Of a stretch of 49,326 bases of DNA, positions 17,601-24,720 are shown one piece after another. Source of the stretch: Armatimonadota bacterium (GTDB lineage: Bacteria > Armatimonadota > Hebobacteria > CAIYQO01); the NCBI GenBank assembly GCA_029553475.1, contig JAKPKV010000107.1, positions 1-49,326 of the forward strand, given 5' to 3'. The notes beneath the pieces were generated by a model. That model saw nothing but the letters and a program-made list of their open reading frames with translations. It did no database searches and was not told the origin of the DNA. Each line of letters starts with the position of its first letter. The first letter of the stretch is position 1. The translations under genes were made by a program, and so were the position numbers.

Positions 17601-20600
17601 CAATATGAATTTCCCGCAGTCACCGCTCATGCTCGTCGCGCATGCGATCGCCACCGACATCAACGGCCTGGCGGCGCCGACGGTGACGTTCGTCCTGCGC
17701 AAGGGCGGTTCCGGTGATGCCATCTTCAAATCCGTCACGGATGTGCAGGCGCCGTATGTCGGGACAATTCCCAACCTGCCGCCGGGCAGCTACACGCTCG
17801 TCGCGGAAGCCGAAGATGACGATGGATCGGTCACGGTATCGCCAACCATCCCGTTCACCGTCGGGCCCGTTCCGCCGCCACAGCGGAAATCGGAGCCGAC
17901 GGACGGCGATCCGGTGAACCTGCTGCGCGGTGAAGAGCAATACAGCGCGCCGGACCTGGCCGTCTATAACCCGAAAGGCATTCACGTCGCCTTCACCCGC
18001 TTCTATTCGACCGCGCTGGCCAAGCGCTGGCAGCCGGCGCCACTGGCCAAAGACGAAGAGGACGATCCCCTGTTGATCGCGGGATTGACGATGACGGGAT
18101 CAACGGGACAGCCGGAGTATGCGCCGGTGGCGCATACGATTGCCGAACCGGGTTGGCTGACGCAGATTTTCGTGCTGAATGGCGAACCCGCCTTCAGCAA
18201 GGCACGGTCCTGCTCTGGCGGCCTGACACCCGGCTGGACGCATAATTATGATGTCTCCTACGTGATTGACCCGGACACGGGGGACGTAGTCGTTCGCTTC
18301 CCCAACGGCGGGGAAGAGCGGCTGACGCCGCCCGCCGGCGGTGACGGCACGGTCAGCCTGACGCCAGCGGCCGGCGCCGCCTTCAGCGCGAAAGGCCAGC
18401 GCGTCGGCGGCGACTTCTCGTCCATCACCTTCACCTGGGCGGACGGGACGCAATGGGTGCTCACCGCGGCGGAATGCCGGCATCTCGCCACGATTCGCAA
18501 TGCGGTCGGGCAGTCTATCAAACTTGACTGGGCGCAGCTCCCCGATGGTCTGCCGGGTTTGCAGAGCATCAGCGACTCGGCGGATGACCCGCTGCTGACG
18601 CTGACGTATGCCGGCAGCACGCTCGCGTCCATCACCGATGAACGACAAGAGCGCACGGTGGCGTATACGTATGGCGATGTGTCCCGGCCGTGGCTCGAGA
18701 CGGCGTCGCACTTCAACAGCACCGACCCGGCGCTGGAATATACCTATCACCCGTCTAGCGACATCCCGCTGCTGACCTCCGTCAGCGCGCCGAGTCCGGT
18801 GGATGGGGCGCTGCAGGTTGAGACGCGGCTCACCTACAGTGACGGCGGCACGGCGGCCAGCACCGCGGACTGGAAAATCACCGGACAGACGAACGTCAGT
18901 GGGACCTGGCGCCAGTACCTGTATCGGGACGGCGAGACGGAGGTGCGCGTCTTTGACAGCGGCGATAACCTCCTCACCCGCTGGGTCAAACATTTTGATG
19001 CGGAGGGGCGGGAGACCGGCACCACCGACGCGGCCGGCGCCAGCTCGGCAACGACCTACGGCGACGCGCGTTTCCCGAACAAGCCGACGGCCTTCACCGC
19101 GAAAGACGGCAAAACGGTGAGCATGGCCTACGATGCGCTGGGCAATATCCAGAGCGTCACCACGCCGCTCGGCACCACGGTCACGGTCTACACCTACAGC
19201 GCGCCCGGTACGAATGCGCCGCTCGGACGGCTGCTACAGGCGCAGCACGGCGCCAAGCCGCCGATGGTCTTCACCTATGATCCCGATGGCCTGCTGCACA
19301 CCGCCACCGCGCCCGCGCCGGGGACGCTCGAAGGCCAGCAGACGTATGACACGGTCACCACCACCTATACCTATGACAACCTGGGCAATATTCTCACCAT
19401 CACCGGCCCGGGCAACGATCCGAACGACCCGGACGCCACCGTCACCGTGAGCTATGACTATACGGATGACACCTTCGCCGCCGACCCGGTGATCGGGCAA
19501 ACCGCGCGCGCGGGACAACCGCTCAAGGTGTCGCAGATCGTGAGCGGCGTCGAGCGCGCCACCCACTTCCGCTACAACTTCCAGGGGCAGCTCACCCCCT
19601 ACCTGCAGCGCGTCTATGACGGCGAGGGGCACCGGACCAGCTACGCCTACAACATCGCCGGCCAGGTGACGGACGTCGTCCTCCCCGCCACCGGACAAAC
19701 GGGACCGGGGCAGAGCCGGCTGGCTACGGAATATCGCTACCCCGGCGGGCCGGTCACCAGCAGCACGCTCTACGACGAGCAGGCGCCGCCGCAGGCCGTG
19801 CGGTCAGTGGCCTATCAGTACGACAGCGCAGGGCATATCGTCACCCGCACCGGCAACGTCGAGCAATCGTCCACGCAGTACGATGCGTTGGGGCGGATGA
19901 CGGCGCTCGTGCACCCGAACAACATTCCCACCGTATACTACTACGACGGCCTCGGTCGGCTGGCGACGACGGTCTATCCCGATGGGCGGGAGGTGCGCTT
20001 CACCAGCTATGACGCGGCGGGCCGCCTGCTGCAGCGGGTGGTGGAGAACGGCGCCGCCGATATCGTCACCGAGCTGACGTATCACGGCGCCACCGGGCTG
20101 CTGGCGAGTCTCAGCGTCCCCAACGGCACCGCGCCCGACGTCAGCTTCACCTACAATACCGACGGCACGCTGGCGAGCACTGCCACCGCCGGCGTGGGCA
20201 CGAAGAGTTTCACCTACGACGCCCTCGGGCACGTCCTCACCGCCACCACGACCTATGATGGCGTCGCGCCGCTCACCCTTAGCTATGACTATTACCGCAA
20301 CGGCCTGCGCAGCGCGATGCAAACCCCGGCGACGGCTACGCCGAATGCCGGGCTCTTCCGCTACTTCTACAATGAGGCGGGCCAGGCCACCCAGCAGGTG
20401 GACGCGCTGGACCTGTCGGCGGCATGGGCCTATCGGCTGAACGGCTGGCTGCAGACACAGACGCTGTCGAACGGGCAGACGCCGGTGGCGGCCACCGCCT
20501 ATACGCAGAACGCCGCCGGGCAGCTCACCGCGCTGCTCAACACCGGGCCGGGGCTGACCGTCCTCTCGAGTTTCACCGGCCTCGGCTACGACGGCGCCGG

Positions 20601-22980
20601 CAATCGCATCAGCCTCACGGCGTCGTTCCCGGATCAACCGACGCGTTTCAGCGGCGAGACCGCCTACACCTACGACGCGCTGGATCAGCTCTTCCAGGAG
20701 GTGAGCGCGCGCGACGGCGGCTACGGCCACGATTTCGTCTACGATCCCGCCGGCAACCTCCTCCAGCACCGCACCGGCAGCAACCCGCGCCTCTACGACG
20801 AAATGAACCGCTGGATCGGCGAGCTGGTGGACCACGTGCCGGACTACAGCGGCTTCCAGTACGACGCCCTCGGCAACCCGAACACCTATCGCGGCGTGAG
20901 CCTCGTCTTCGATGAGGCGAACAGCCTGCGGCAGTACGGCGCCGTCTTCAGCGCCGGCTACACCGGCGACGGCCTGCGCGCCTGGACCGGCCCGGCCGGG
21001 GCAACGCTGACCGAGCGCACCTACTTCCTCTACGACGGCCTGGAGCCGGTATGCGAGGTACAGGTGGACGCGCAGACCGGCCAGCCCTTCGTCACCGCGC
21101 TCAACTGTTTTGGCGCCGGCGGCCTCTACGCCAGGGCGGTCTACAACGCGGGCACGGAGAGCTATGTCCCCCGCCTCTACACCTTCGACCCGCAGGGCAG
21201 CGTCGCCCAGCGCCTGGACGCGCAAGGCACCGTCCTCGCCAGCGATCTCTACGACGCCTGGGGCCGCCTCCTCGCCTGCCGCGACGCGAACGACGACCCC
21301 TTCCCGCTCGCCGATGACCCCTGGGGCTACAAAGCCGAACACGGCTACTACACCGACCGCGAGACCGCGCTCCTCCTCTGCACCTTCCGCTACTACGACC
21401 CGGAAGCCGGCCGCTTCCTCACCGAGGACCCCATCGGCTACCTGGGCGGGCTGAATGTGTATCGGTACTGCGAGAATGATCCGGTCCAGCTTGCCGACCC
21501 GTTGGGGTGGTGCCCGGAATATAGCGGCGATGTGGGTGACGATTTCCCGATGAGTCCAAAGGATTTACACCGGGATTTCTTTCAAGCGATTCATAAAGGG
21601 GCTGGTACCACCCGTAAAGGGATGGAATTTTATCTGAATGTCCTCAACCCGGTGGAGAATGCCCGCCAGGCTGCCACCGGGAGGGACCTCTGGAACAACG
21701 AGATGAGTGCCGGCGACCGCACGATAGCAGCAATAGGGTGCATGCCGATTGGCGGTGTGGCAAAGGCTGGAAAAGCAGCGGCCAAAGTGGGAGATGTGAT
21801 TGATGTTGCAAGTAAAGCATCGAAAAATGACAATGCAATTAAGTGCTTTGCCAAGGGTATCTGTTTCGTAGCTGAGACACCAGTCGTCGTCTCCGATAGC
21901 GCAAGCCGCAGCCAAGTAAAGCTGTTAATGAAGACGTCATGGGCACATTGCCCGGTATTCGCTCATCTACTAAGTAGCAAATGTGCACTACTATTCCTGA
22001 TGGGTGTTCTCTTGTTCTTATTAAGCGCTATGATGCAAACACTGAGCGGAACGTCTGCGGCAATGGTGATGTGTACCAGCAACTGGCGTACACGTGGCTG
22101 GTGGGGTCTGCTCATCCTTGCCGGCGTGCTGTTTGGCGGAGCCGGCGCCCTGCGCCTGCCCCTTGCCGTCGGCGCCAATGTGGTCGCACGGGAGAATGCG
22201 CACGGCGGCACGGAAGTCCTCACCCGCCTGCCCGCCGTCCCCGCACATATTGACCTGGAGCAGTACCCCTTCCCCACGTCGCCTATCGAGACCATCACAC
22301 AGGGCCAGCAGGTCGTCACGCGTAACCCGGTAACCGGCACGACCGAGACTAACACCGTCGTCCGCACCTTCCAACGCACGGCCTACGAAATCATCCAGTT
22401 AGACCTCGCCGATAAGACCACCGGGAAGGCCGTGGAGAGTCTTCGCGGCACGCCGGAGCATCCCTTCTTTACACCCAATGGCATGGTGGAGATGGGTCAG
22501 CTCACGCCGGGCATGGAAGTCTGTACCCGCAATACCGATAAACGCCTGATCATCAAAGCGGTGACGCGGGAGCAACATCCAGAAGGGATACCGGTATATA
22601 ATTTTGAGGTTGAGGATGACCATACCTATTTTGTGGGGCAGGCGGGTGGCGGAGCATGGGTGCATAACCGATGCTATCCGATAATAATCGACCCAAGAAC
22701 AAGGAAGCCTATTTCATTTCCCGATGGTCAACTTATTCGGATACCTAAAGATCAACGAGTCAATTGGGGATCAATTGAAAGGGCCGAATACATAGCAGAA
22801 TGGTATCGAAGAGGATATCAAACCCCTGCAGGTGGTTGGAGTAAATATCATATCCATCATATTAAACCACGAGAATTTGGAGGAGGCAATGATTTTGACA
22901 ACCTTGTACCCGTATTAAGTGAACAACACCCTGAACTTAATAGTTTCTGGCGTGATTTTCCATACGAGGTATCACCGTGA
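11620..22980 (+). CDS. Giant secreted Rhs polymorphic toxin with Hint domain and HNH nuclease tip
   Basis: 3786 residues. ATG 11620 is chosen over the open frame upstream because CCAGGAGG precedes it and a Sec signal follows (MPWHTRGLVLIALLTLG). Order of parts: six ~98-aa Tyr-rich repeats (about residues 160-747); a long series of bacterial Ig-like domains (about 748-2085) with one cadherin-like tandem unit (VSVLANDAG...SGTDSFTYTV); an Rhs entry domain starting GDPVNLLRGEEQYS (about 2090); YD repeats; the Rhs core end YYDPEAGRFLTEDPIGY to DPLGW (Trp3297), holding the Asp residues of core self-cleavage; a pre-toxin helical region; a Hint domain (Cys3415 to Asn3683); and a 103-residue AT-rich tip with HIHHIKPREFGGGNDFDNL (His3744, 3746, 3747), an HNH nuclease signature. 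It should be exported, display the tip outside the cell and release it by self-cleavage into a rival cell. The stop overlaps the SUKH immunity gene (GTGA). Confidence 0.93.
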   Translation: MPWHTRGLVLIALLTLGGAAVLGAAAPAVTLTVSATGVTVGAPAAVRWAVDVSGVTDCDGRVALVRPALAVPAGEEPPSADDPPCDRSFFPLLDPAGHTEQGTREPGNRLPLTPGTYTFRARVITAAGEALDSAPVTVTVRAADAADDDGLLMLLETEPLSAVALTATPASPQTMLTPVGLTATPAGGTVVEFLFQAKRGQESTWTTLQDYNTDDTVEWTPAAGDYYRLRVTAREQGTAAPTYTSELGYYNGATALTALALAVSPPSPQTGTLPPDPAYTLTAIPTGGAHLQYQFWVRRAGEASFTQLRDYAAGPTCTWAPTQDGYYNLRVFCREEGSPGGYDKQTTIRDYVNATPLTALALSANPASPMLTVPPDDPITLTAAPTGGLNLEYRFYVKRGRDASYTLVQDYSAADTYAWTPTVADCYLLMAYAREVGSALTYDATTATAYYVGYQPLTGVALSAQESSPQPLQTPIHLTATPTGGANLEYEFAVKRGADSAWTILRAYGAGTTLTWTPAEATYYRLRVSAREVGRTGGIQTASLDYYIGTTPLTAVATSADPASPQAPQTPITLTAAPTGGVAPEYRFWIKRGQEADWTDARDYATTATHVWTPMVADFYLIRVWARETGNPASYQVIAPRVPYYIGTTPLSAVALAANPSSPQPVHGPITLTATPTGGAVPEYKFQVKRAGAPTWVTLQDYSPTATCPWTPTVPDTYTLRVHGREIGNDLVSYSVAATVTYVIGTPPTVSLTAPPHEAVYHAPTSVTLTADAADDGAVARVEFYQGATKLGEDTTAPYSYTWDAVPAGTYSLTAVAIDDIGLATTSTPVEITVNTRPTIVLTAPAPGESFSAPASIEAIATAEDEDGTVTQVDFYHGTTLLATDTAAPFIVSLPQVDEGVYTLHAVATDDRGGTAESAPITYHIRPLNAPVVLLTAPEAGHVFAPGTDITVTANAYDRLGTVTKVEFYHGATKLGEDTETPYSCLWTAVPMGAYLLTAVARNDAEQTSVSAAVAIIVDTAPTAAADAAVTDEDVAVTVSVLANDAGLNGQALTVTACTAGSHGTTQVNPNNTVTYTPNPDWSGTDSFTYTVRDELGLESIGQVTITVTAVTDVPRVTLATPADGARLERPAAIQLGATVDCPDGTVTKVEFYQGSTKLGEDTTAPYSYTWRDVALGEYTLTAVVIGSTGQATSNAVTITVGESLPAPLITLNAPKTGSVLAAHSAITLTAIPDTTIGIVQKVEFFANNVKVGEDTNGTDGWSVAWTGGAAGFYELTSAVTYLEEERLLGESSFAKLLFPNQQLFTANETTGSQTSPSTSVQLQDQINCLPTVTITQPTDGASIATNMSVIISGTVTDDDGVVTAVAIQDTVGGRTTEYAAALAKNGQTWVKELTFTTPGTHTLTVRATDNTSGIGTSSPLTLYVANPAPSVRIVSPGVKQADGSYWTAMNRPTKVPLVAEAYDTNGSIDAVTFYVERVATGARIAAVPGHLVEHSHHWTGEWNCSALVTGPFGDYRIYAVAEDNESTSVQSQTVTVLYSSLPALNIQAIEPWVHGSGTMTLYEWLEMGTTYQITANAFDVITPNPELKLYVDYTLAGPLTGTYQVPWSGTLRGIPYSFSVRGTGSGGETLGAEFALSLTNPAPVGYITQPVGTGAYPPGQLALKGYFYDVNNPVTTVTACLYDDFNGNLLQQQPLTTDGTPFGWTGAMTINDPGTYYLEFYTQDPHGDIGAPATYLTITADATPPAPGTPPQGPHVTVLSPTHDPQVNPHKAFLINPNTIVFTGRAFDLTRPLTTMTFTVNGPGGTTWTKSLQCGAGINTKTVVFPDATWTPAPPTYLPLGDYTVTVHATNDQAVSGQASAPFEVKNLNPMIEITAPGADAEITTPAVVKIGLTASEYNGFLTEVEFTVRNASGQVVWNRPHWTGSSITGRHGSYTATRSFSPGDDLLTKALAPGTYTITATATDNEGGTATATRIFTVVNPKPAVTITYPANNMNFPQSPLMLVAHAIATDINGLAAPTVTFVLRKGGSGDAIFKSVTDVQAPYVGTIPNLPPGSYTLVAEAEDDDGSVTVSPTIPFTVGPVPPPQRKSEPTDGDPVNLLRGEEQYSAPDLAVYNPKGIHVAFTRFYSTALAKRWQPAPLAKDEEDDPLLIAGLTMTGSTGQPEYAPVAHTIAEPGWLTQIFVLNGEPAFSKARSCSGGLTPGWTHNYDVSYVIDPDTGDVVVRFPNGGEERLTPPAGGDGTVSLTPAAGAAFSAKGQRVGGDFSSITFTWADGTQWVLTAAECRHLATIRNAVGQSIKLDWAQLPDGLPGLQSISDSADDPLLTLTYAGSTLASITDERQERTVAYTYGDVSRPWLETASHFNSTDPALEYTYHPSSDIPLLTSVSAPSPVDGALQVETRLTYSDGGTAASTADWKITGQTNVSGTWRQYLYRDGETEVRVFDSGDNLLTRWVKHFDAEGRETGTTDAAGASSATTYGDARFPNKPTAFTAKDGKTVSMAYDALGNIQSVTTPLGTTVTVYTYSAPGTNAPLGRLLQAQHGAKPPMVFTYDPDGLLHTATAPAPGTLEGQQTYDTVTTTYTYDNLGNILTITGPGNDPNDPDATVTVSYDYTDDTFAADPVIGQTARAGQPLKVSQIVSGVERATHFRYNFQGQLTPYLQRVYDGEGHRTSYAYNIAGQVTDVVLPATGQTGPGQSRLATEYRYPGGPVTSSTLYDEQAPPQAVRSVAYQYDSAGHIVTRTGNVEQSSTQYDALGRMTALVHPNNIPTVYYYDGLGRLATTVYPDGREVRFTSYDAAGRLLQRVVENGAADIVTELTYHGATGLLASLSVPNGTAPDVSFTYNTDGTLASTATAGVGTKSFTYDALGHVLTATTTYDGVAPLTLSYDYYRNGLRSAMQTPATATPNAGLFRYFYNEAGQATQQVDALDLSAAWAYRLNGWLQTQTLSNGQTPVAATAYTQNAAGQLTALLNTGPGLTVLSSFTGLGYDGAGNRISLTASFPDQPTRFSGETAYTYDALDQLFQEVSARDGGYGHDFVYDPAGNLLQHRTGSNPRLYDEMNRWIGELVDHVPDYSGFQYDALGNPNTYRGVSLVFDEANSLRQYGAVFSAGYTGDGLRAWTGPAGATLTERTYFLYDGLEPVCEVQVDAQTGQPFVTALNCFGAGGLYARAVYNAGTESYVPRLYTFDPQGSVAQRLDAQGTVLASDLYDAWGRLLACRDANDDPFPLADDPWGYKAEHGYYTDRETALLLCTFRYYDPEAGRFLTEDPIGYLGGLNVYRYCENDPVQLADPLGWCPEYSGDVGDDFPMSPKDLHRDFFQAIHKGAGTTRKGMEFYLNVLNPVENARQAATGRDLWNNEMSAGDRTIAAIGCMPIGGVAKAGKAAAKVGDVIDVASKASKNDNAIKCFAKGICFVAETPVVVSDSASRSQVKLLMKTSWAHCPVFAHLLSSKCALLFLMGVLLFLLSAMMQTLSGTSAAMVMCTSNWRTRGWWGLLILAGVLFGGAGALRLPLAVGANVVARENAHGGTEVLTRLPAVPAHIDLEQYPFPTSPIETITQGQQVVTRNPVTGTTETNTVVRTFQRTAYEIIQLDLADKTTGKAVESLRGTPEHPFFTPNGMVEMGQLTPGMEVCTRNTDKRLIIKAVTREQHPEGIPVYNFEVEDDHTYFVGQAGGGAWVHNRCYPIIIDPRTRKPISFPDGQLIRIPKDQRVNWGSIERAEYIAEWYRRGYQTPAGGWSKYHIHHIKPREFGGGNDFDNLVPVLSEQHPELNSFWRDFPYEVSP
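12097..13860 (+). repeat. Six tandem ~98-residue repeats in the Rhs stalk
   Basis: Each unit begins with a phrase like PLTAVALSANPASPQ, continues with ITLTAAPTGG, a YRFWVKRG strand, LQDYS, a central W-T-P, Y-x-L-R-V and AREVG, and ends with YYIGTT. Spacing and aromatic pattern resemble the Y_Y_Y (triple-tyrosine) beta-sandwich repeats. DNA identity between units is moderate, so the copies are not recent. Probably a rigid extracellular stalk. Confidence 0.75.
21862..22668 (+). other. Hint autoprocessing domain interrupted by a two-helix hydrophobic insert
   Basis: The first Hint strand, CFVAETPVVV (Cys3415), is followed not by the usual short loop but by ~90 residues that include two hydrophobic helices, about residues 3455-3473 (CALLFLMGVLLFLLSA) and 3493-3518 (GWWGLLILAGVLFGGAGAL). 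The Hint fold then resumes: SPIETITQGQQVVT, VVRTFQRTAYEIIQL, TPEHPFFTPNGMVEMGQL, IPVYNFEVEDDHTYFVG and the terminal WVHN (Asn3683). All expected catalytic features (Cys1, TPEHPF His, terminal HN) are present, so cleavage before the nuclease tip is expected. Confidence 0.8.
22669..22980 (+). other. HNH-type nuclease tip (AT-rich)
   Basis: Residues 3684-3786 after the Hint Asn. The HIHHIKP...GG...NLVPVLSEQH pattern is the metal-binding histidine motif of HNH/Endonuclease VII-type toxins; the conserved Asn (NL) and trailing His (EQH) are in place. Base composition drops sharply from the GC-rich Rhs shell, as expected for an exchangeable toxin cassette. Confidence 0.85.
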
Positions 22981-23495
22981 ATTCATTGGTTACATTACGG
23001 AGACGTTTATCAGCTACAGGAATGGTTATTGTGCAAAATGAAGGGGGGTACATTAGCAAGGCAAAATGTATTTTTCGTCCAGGTGCGGAGACAAATGAAA
23101 TATCTTCCTTGGAAGGACAACTTGGTTTAACTATCCCCGATAGCTATCGTGAATTCCTTTCATATACAAACGGCGCAGTATTATTCAAGGAGCCAACGTA
23201 TGAGCAGTGGGGATGCGTTTTGCTTGGTACTGATGAAATCATAACCATCACAAAGAGGATCAGAAAATACTTTCATAACATCCCTCAACACTGGGTTGTC
23301 TATGCACAGTGGCTAGGGGATTGTGATATTCTACTATTTGATTTACACCACTCTAGTGAAATAGCATCGCCATATATCATAGACGGAGATACTGGATTGC
23401 CTGTACAGGAGTGGAAATATATTCATGGAGATTTTTCGATATGGCTTGACCGGTTAATCGTCGCGCAAGGTGCAAAGTATTGGCGCTGGTTGTAG
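22977..23495 (+). CDS. SUKH (SMI1/KNR4) family immunity protein
   Basis: 172 residues, starting at GTG 22977 that overlaps the toxin stop (GTGA), with GAGG at 22966-22969 as ribosome site. Translational coupling would keep antidote and toxin balanced. The SUKH core is visible: a leading helix SLEGQLGLTIPDSYREFLSY, the NGAVLF turn, a strand region with W-x-x-V, and later YAQWLGDCDILLFDL and DTGLPVQEW. SUKH proteins are the commonest partners of HNH-type nuclease toxins, so this should bind and block the tip encoded just upstream, in the cytoplasm. AT-rich codon use matches the toxin tip, and the pair was probably acquired together. Confidence 0.9.
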   Translation: MNSLVTLRRRLSATGMVIVQNEGGYISKAKCIFRPGAETNEISSLEGQLGLTIPDSYREFLSYTNGAVLFKEPTYEQWGCVLLGTDEIITITKRIRKYFHNIPQHWVVYAQWLGDCDILLFDLHHSSEIASPYIIDGDTGLPVQEWKYIHGDFSIWLDRLIVAQGAKYWRWL

Positions 23496-23520
23496 GGAAG
23501 GTTGATCACATAATCTAATT

Positions 23521-23804
23521 GCTGACCCGCTGGGGTGGCCTGATGAGGGGGGATGACGGCGACGATTTCTCGATGAGTTATACGGATATCCATTCGGATT
23601 TTTTATGGCGAGAAATACAGGGTCATGAACGGCAGGTAGGGCATGGAATTGTATTGAATACCCTTCAGAGACATGGCGCAGATTAGGAGAGCAACGGATA
23701 AAATTGACGATACTAGCGACCTTGATCCAAACATCACTCGCGACGATGTTGTTGCATTTGCACGCCAACTCGCTAACGAATATGGTTTGACTGTTCATTT
23801 TTAG
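23521..23804 (+). pseudogene. Displaced Rhs tip: core end plus decayed toxin
   Basis: GCTGACCCGCTGGGGTGG at 23521-23538 encodes ADPLGW, the exact end of an Rhs core, as at 21493-21510 in the intact gene. After a frameshift (first frame stops at 23554-23556), the next frame reads DDGDDFSMSYTDIHSDF, matching DVGDDFPMSPKDLHRDF just after the core of the intact gene. A further frame change leads to ITRDDVVAFARQLANEYGL and TAG 23802-23804, probably the end of a former toxin. Three frames in ~280 bases and no start make it non-functional. It is the relic of an earlier C-terminal tip displaced when the current HNH tip was acquired, followed by its likely immunity gene. Confidence 0.8.
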
Positions 23805-23814
23805 GAGGGCAGCG

Positions 23815-24465
23815 ATGGATTTTTCATCATTTTATCGTTTATGCAGTGCAGATAAAACGAATGCACTGCAAGTCGAAGCTACACCAGAAACATCAGCTTA
23901 TATTGGCCGTGAGACATTTGCGATTACAATGGGGATTAACGTCCCAGATCGAGTACTTACTTTTCGCCGAGTAGTCGGAAAGCAGCCAATGGACATTATC
24001 TCGTCGTCGTTTGTAAGTATCTATTTAATTTCTGGTAAAGTTGTCGACGTGTTGCGAGATAATAGGGTAACCGGCTGGACTACTTATCCAGTTCTCATTA
24101 AAAGCAACAGGGATAAATTTATTGACGGATATCACGGCTTGGTTGCCTGTGGACGATCTGGTTCTATTATTGATTCTATGAGTAAACATATCATCGAAAC
24201 GATTCCTCCACAAGGTAACCGAAAAACTCTTTTGCAACGTGAGGCATGGCTTGGTTTATATTTTGACATCAACATTTGGGATGGGTGTGATTTTTTCATG
24301 CCGGCGGATATTGGGGAAGAGACTGGGCATATATTTGTTACTGAAAAAGTAGTGAATATATTCCGTAATAAGAGACTTATAAACTTTAATTTTACCCCTT
24401 TATCAACCATTTATCAACCATTAAGCGTACATATATTGCAAAACAAGGATAATTCCGCTGAATAG
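23815..24465 (+). CDS. Orphan immunity protein next to a dead toxin tip
   Basis: 216 residues, ATG 23815 with TAGGAGGGC directly upstream, ten bases after the toxin relic ends. No signal or membrane segment, so cytoplasmic. Features include YRLCSADKTNALQVE near the start, SGKVVDVLRDNRVTGWTTYP, YHGLVACGRSG, and WDGCDFFMPADIGEETGHIF with VTEKVVNIFRNKRLIN near the end. The last two patterns recall the DUF1629/Imm11-Imm43 group of immunity proteins, a tentative match from memory. With its toxin decayed it is either a relic under weak selection or still protects against kin that carry the old tip. The intact reading frame and strong ribosome site favour continued use. Confidence 0.75.
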   Translation: MDFSSFYRLCSADKTNALQVEATPETSAYIGRETFAITMGINVPDRVLTFRRVVGKQPMDIISSSFVSIYLISGKVVDVLRDNRVTGWTTYPVLIKSNRDKFIDGYHGLVACGRSGSIIDSMSKHIIETIPPQGNRKTLLQREAWLGLYFDINIWDGCDFFMPADIGEETGHIFVTEKVVNIFRNKRLINFNFTPLSTIYQPLSVHILQNKDNSAE

Positions 24466-24487
24466 CGAATGATCCCTATTGAAATAG

Positions 24488-24709
24488 AGAGATAGGGGGG
24501 CAGCCTCCAGTGTTCCGTCTTTCGCTGGGCATCCTATGGCACAAGATATGGATGGCGCACTTGCTGAAGTGGAAGATACTTTCCATCGCAAACACTATCG
24601 GACGATACATATCAATACGGGAAAATTGTCATCCGGTATCAATCGCTCGAAGCTTGATCGGGAAAGAGCTAGATATTGGATGGAACGCGCATCCGATTTT
24701 GAAGATTAA
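24488..24709 (+). pseudogene. C-terminal fragment of another toxin tip
   Basis: The frame is open from 24488 to TAA 24707-24709 but has no N-terminal domain. It reads GHPMAQDMDGALAEVEDTFH, HYRTIHINTGKLSSGINRSK and ERARYWMERASDFED, a coherent basic C-terminus like those of nuclease-type tips; ATG 24536 is the only ATG. An overlapping frame from GTG 24510 is less protein-like. It lies 11 bases ahead of a broken SUKH gene, the usual toxin-then-immunity order, so it is read as the remaining end of a displaced toxin. Confidence 0.6.
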
Positions 24710-24720
24710 CGGAGCTTGAC

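Noticed and set aside
24510-24719. 69-codon frame from GTG 24510
   Set aside because: The overlapping frame 24488-24709 gives a much more protein-like sequence matching a toxin C-terminus position before an immunity gene.
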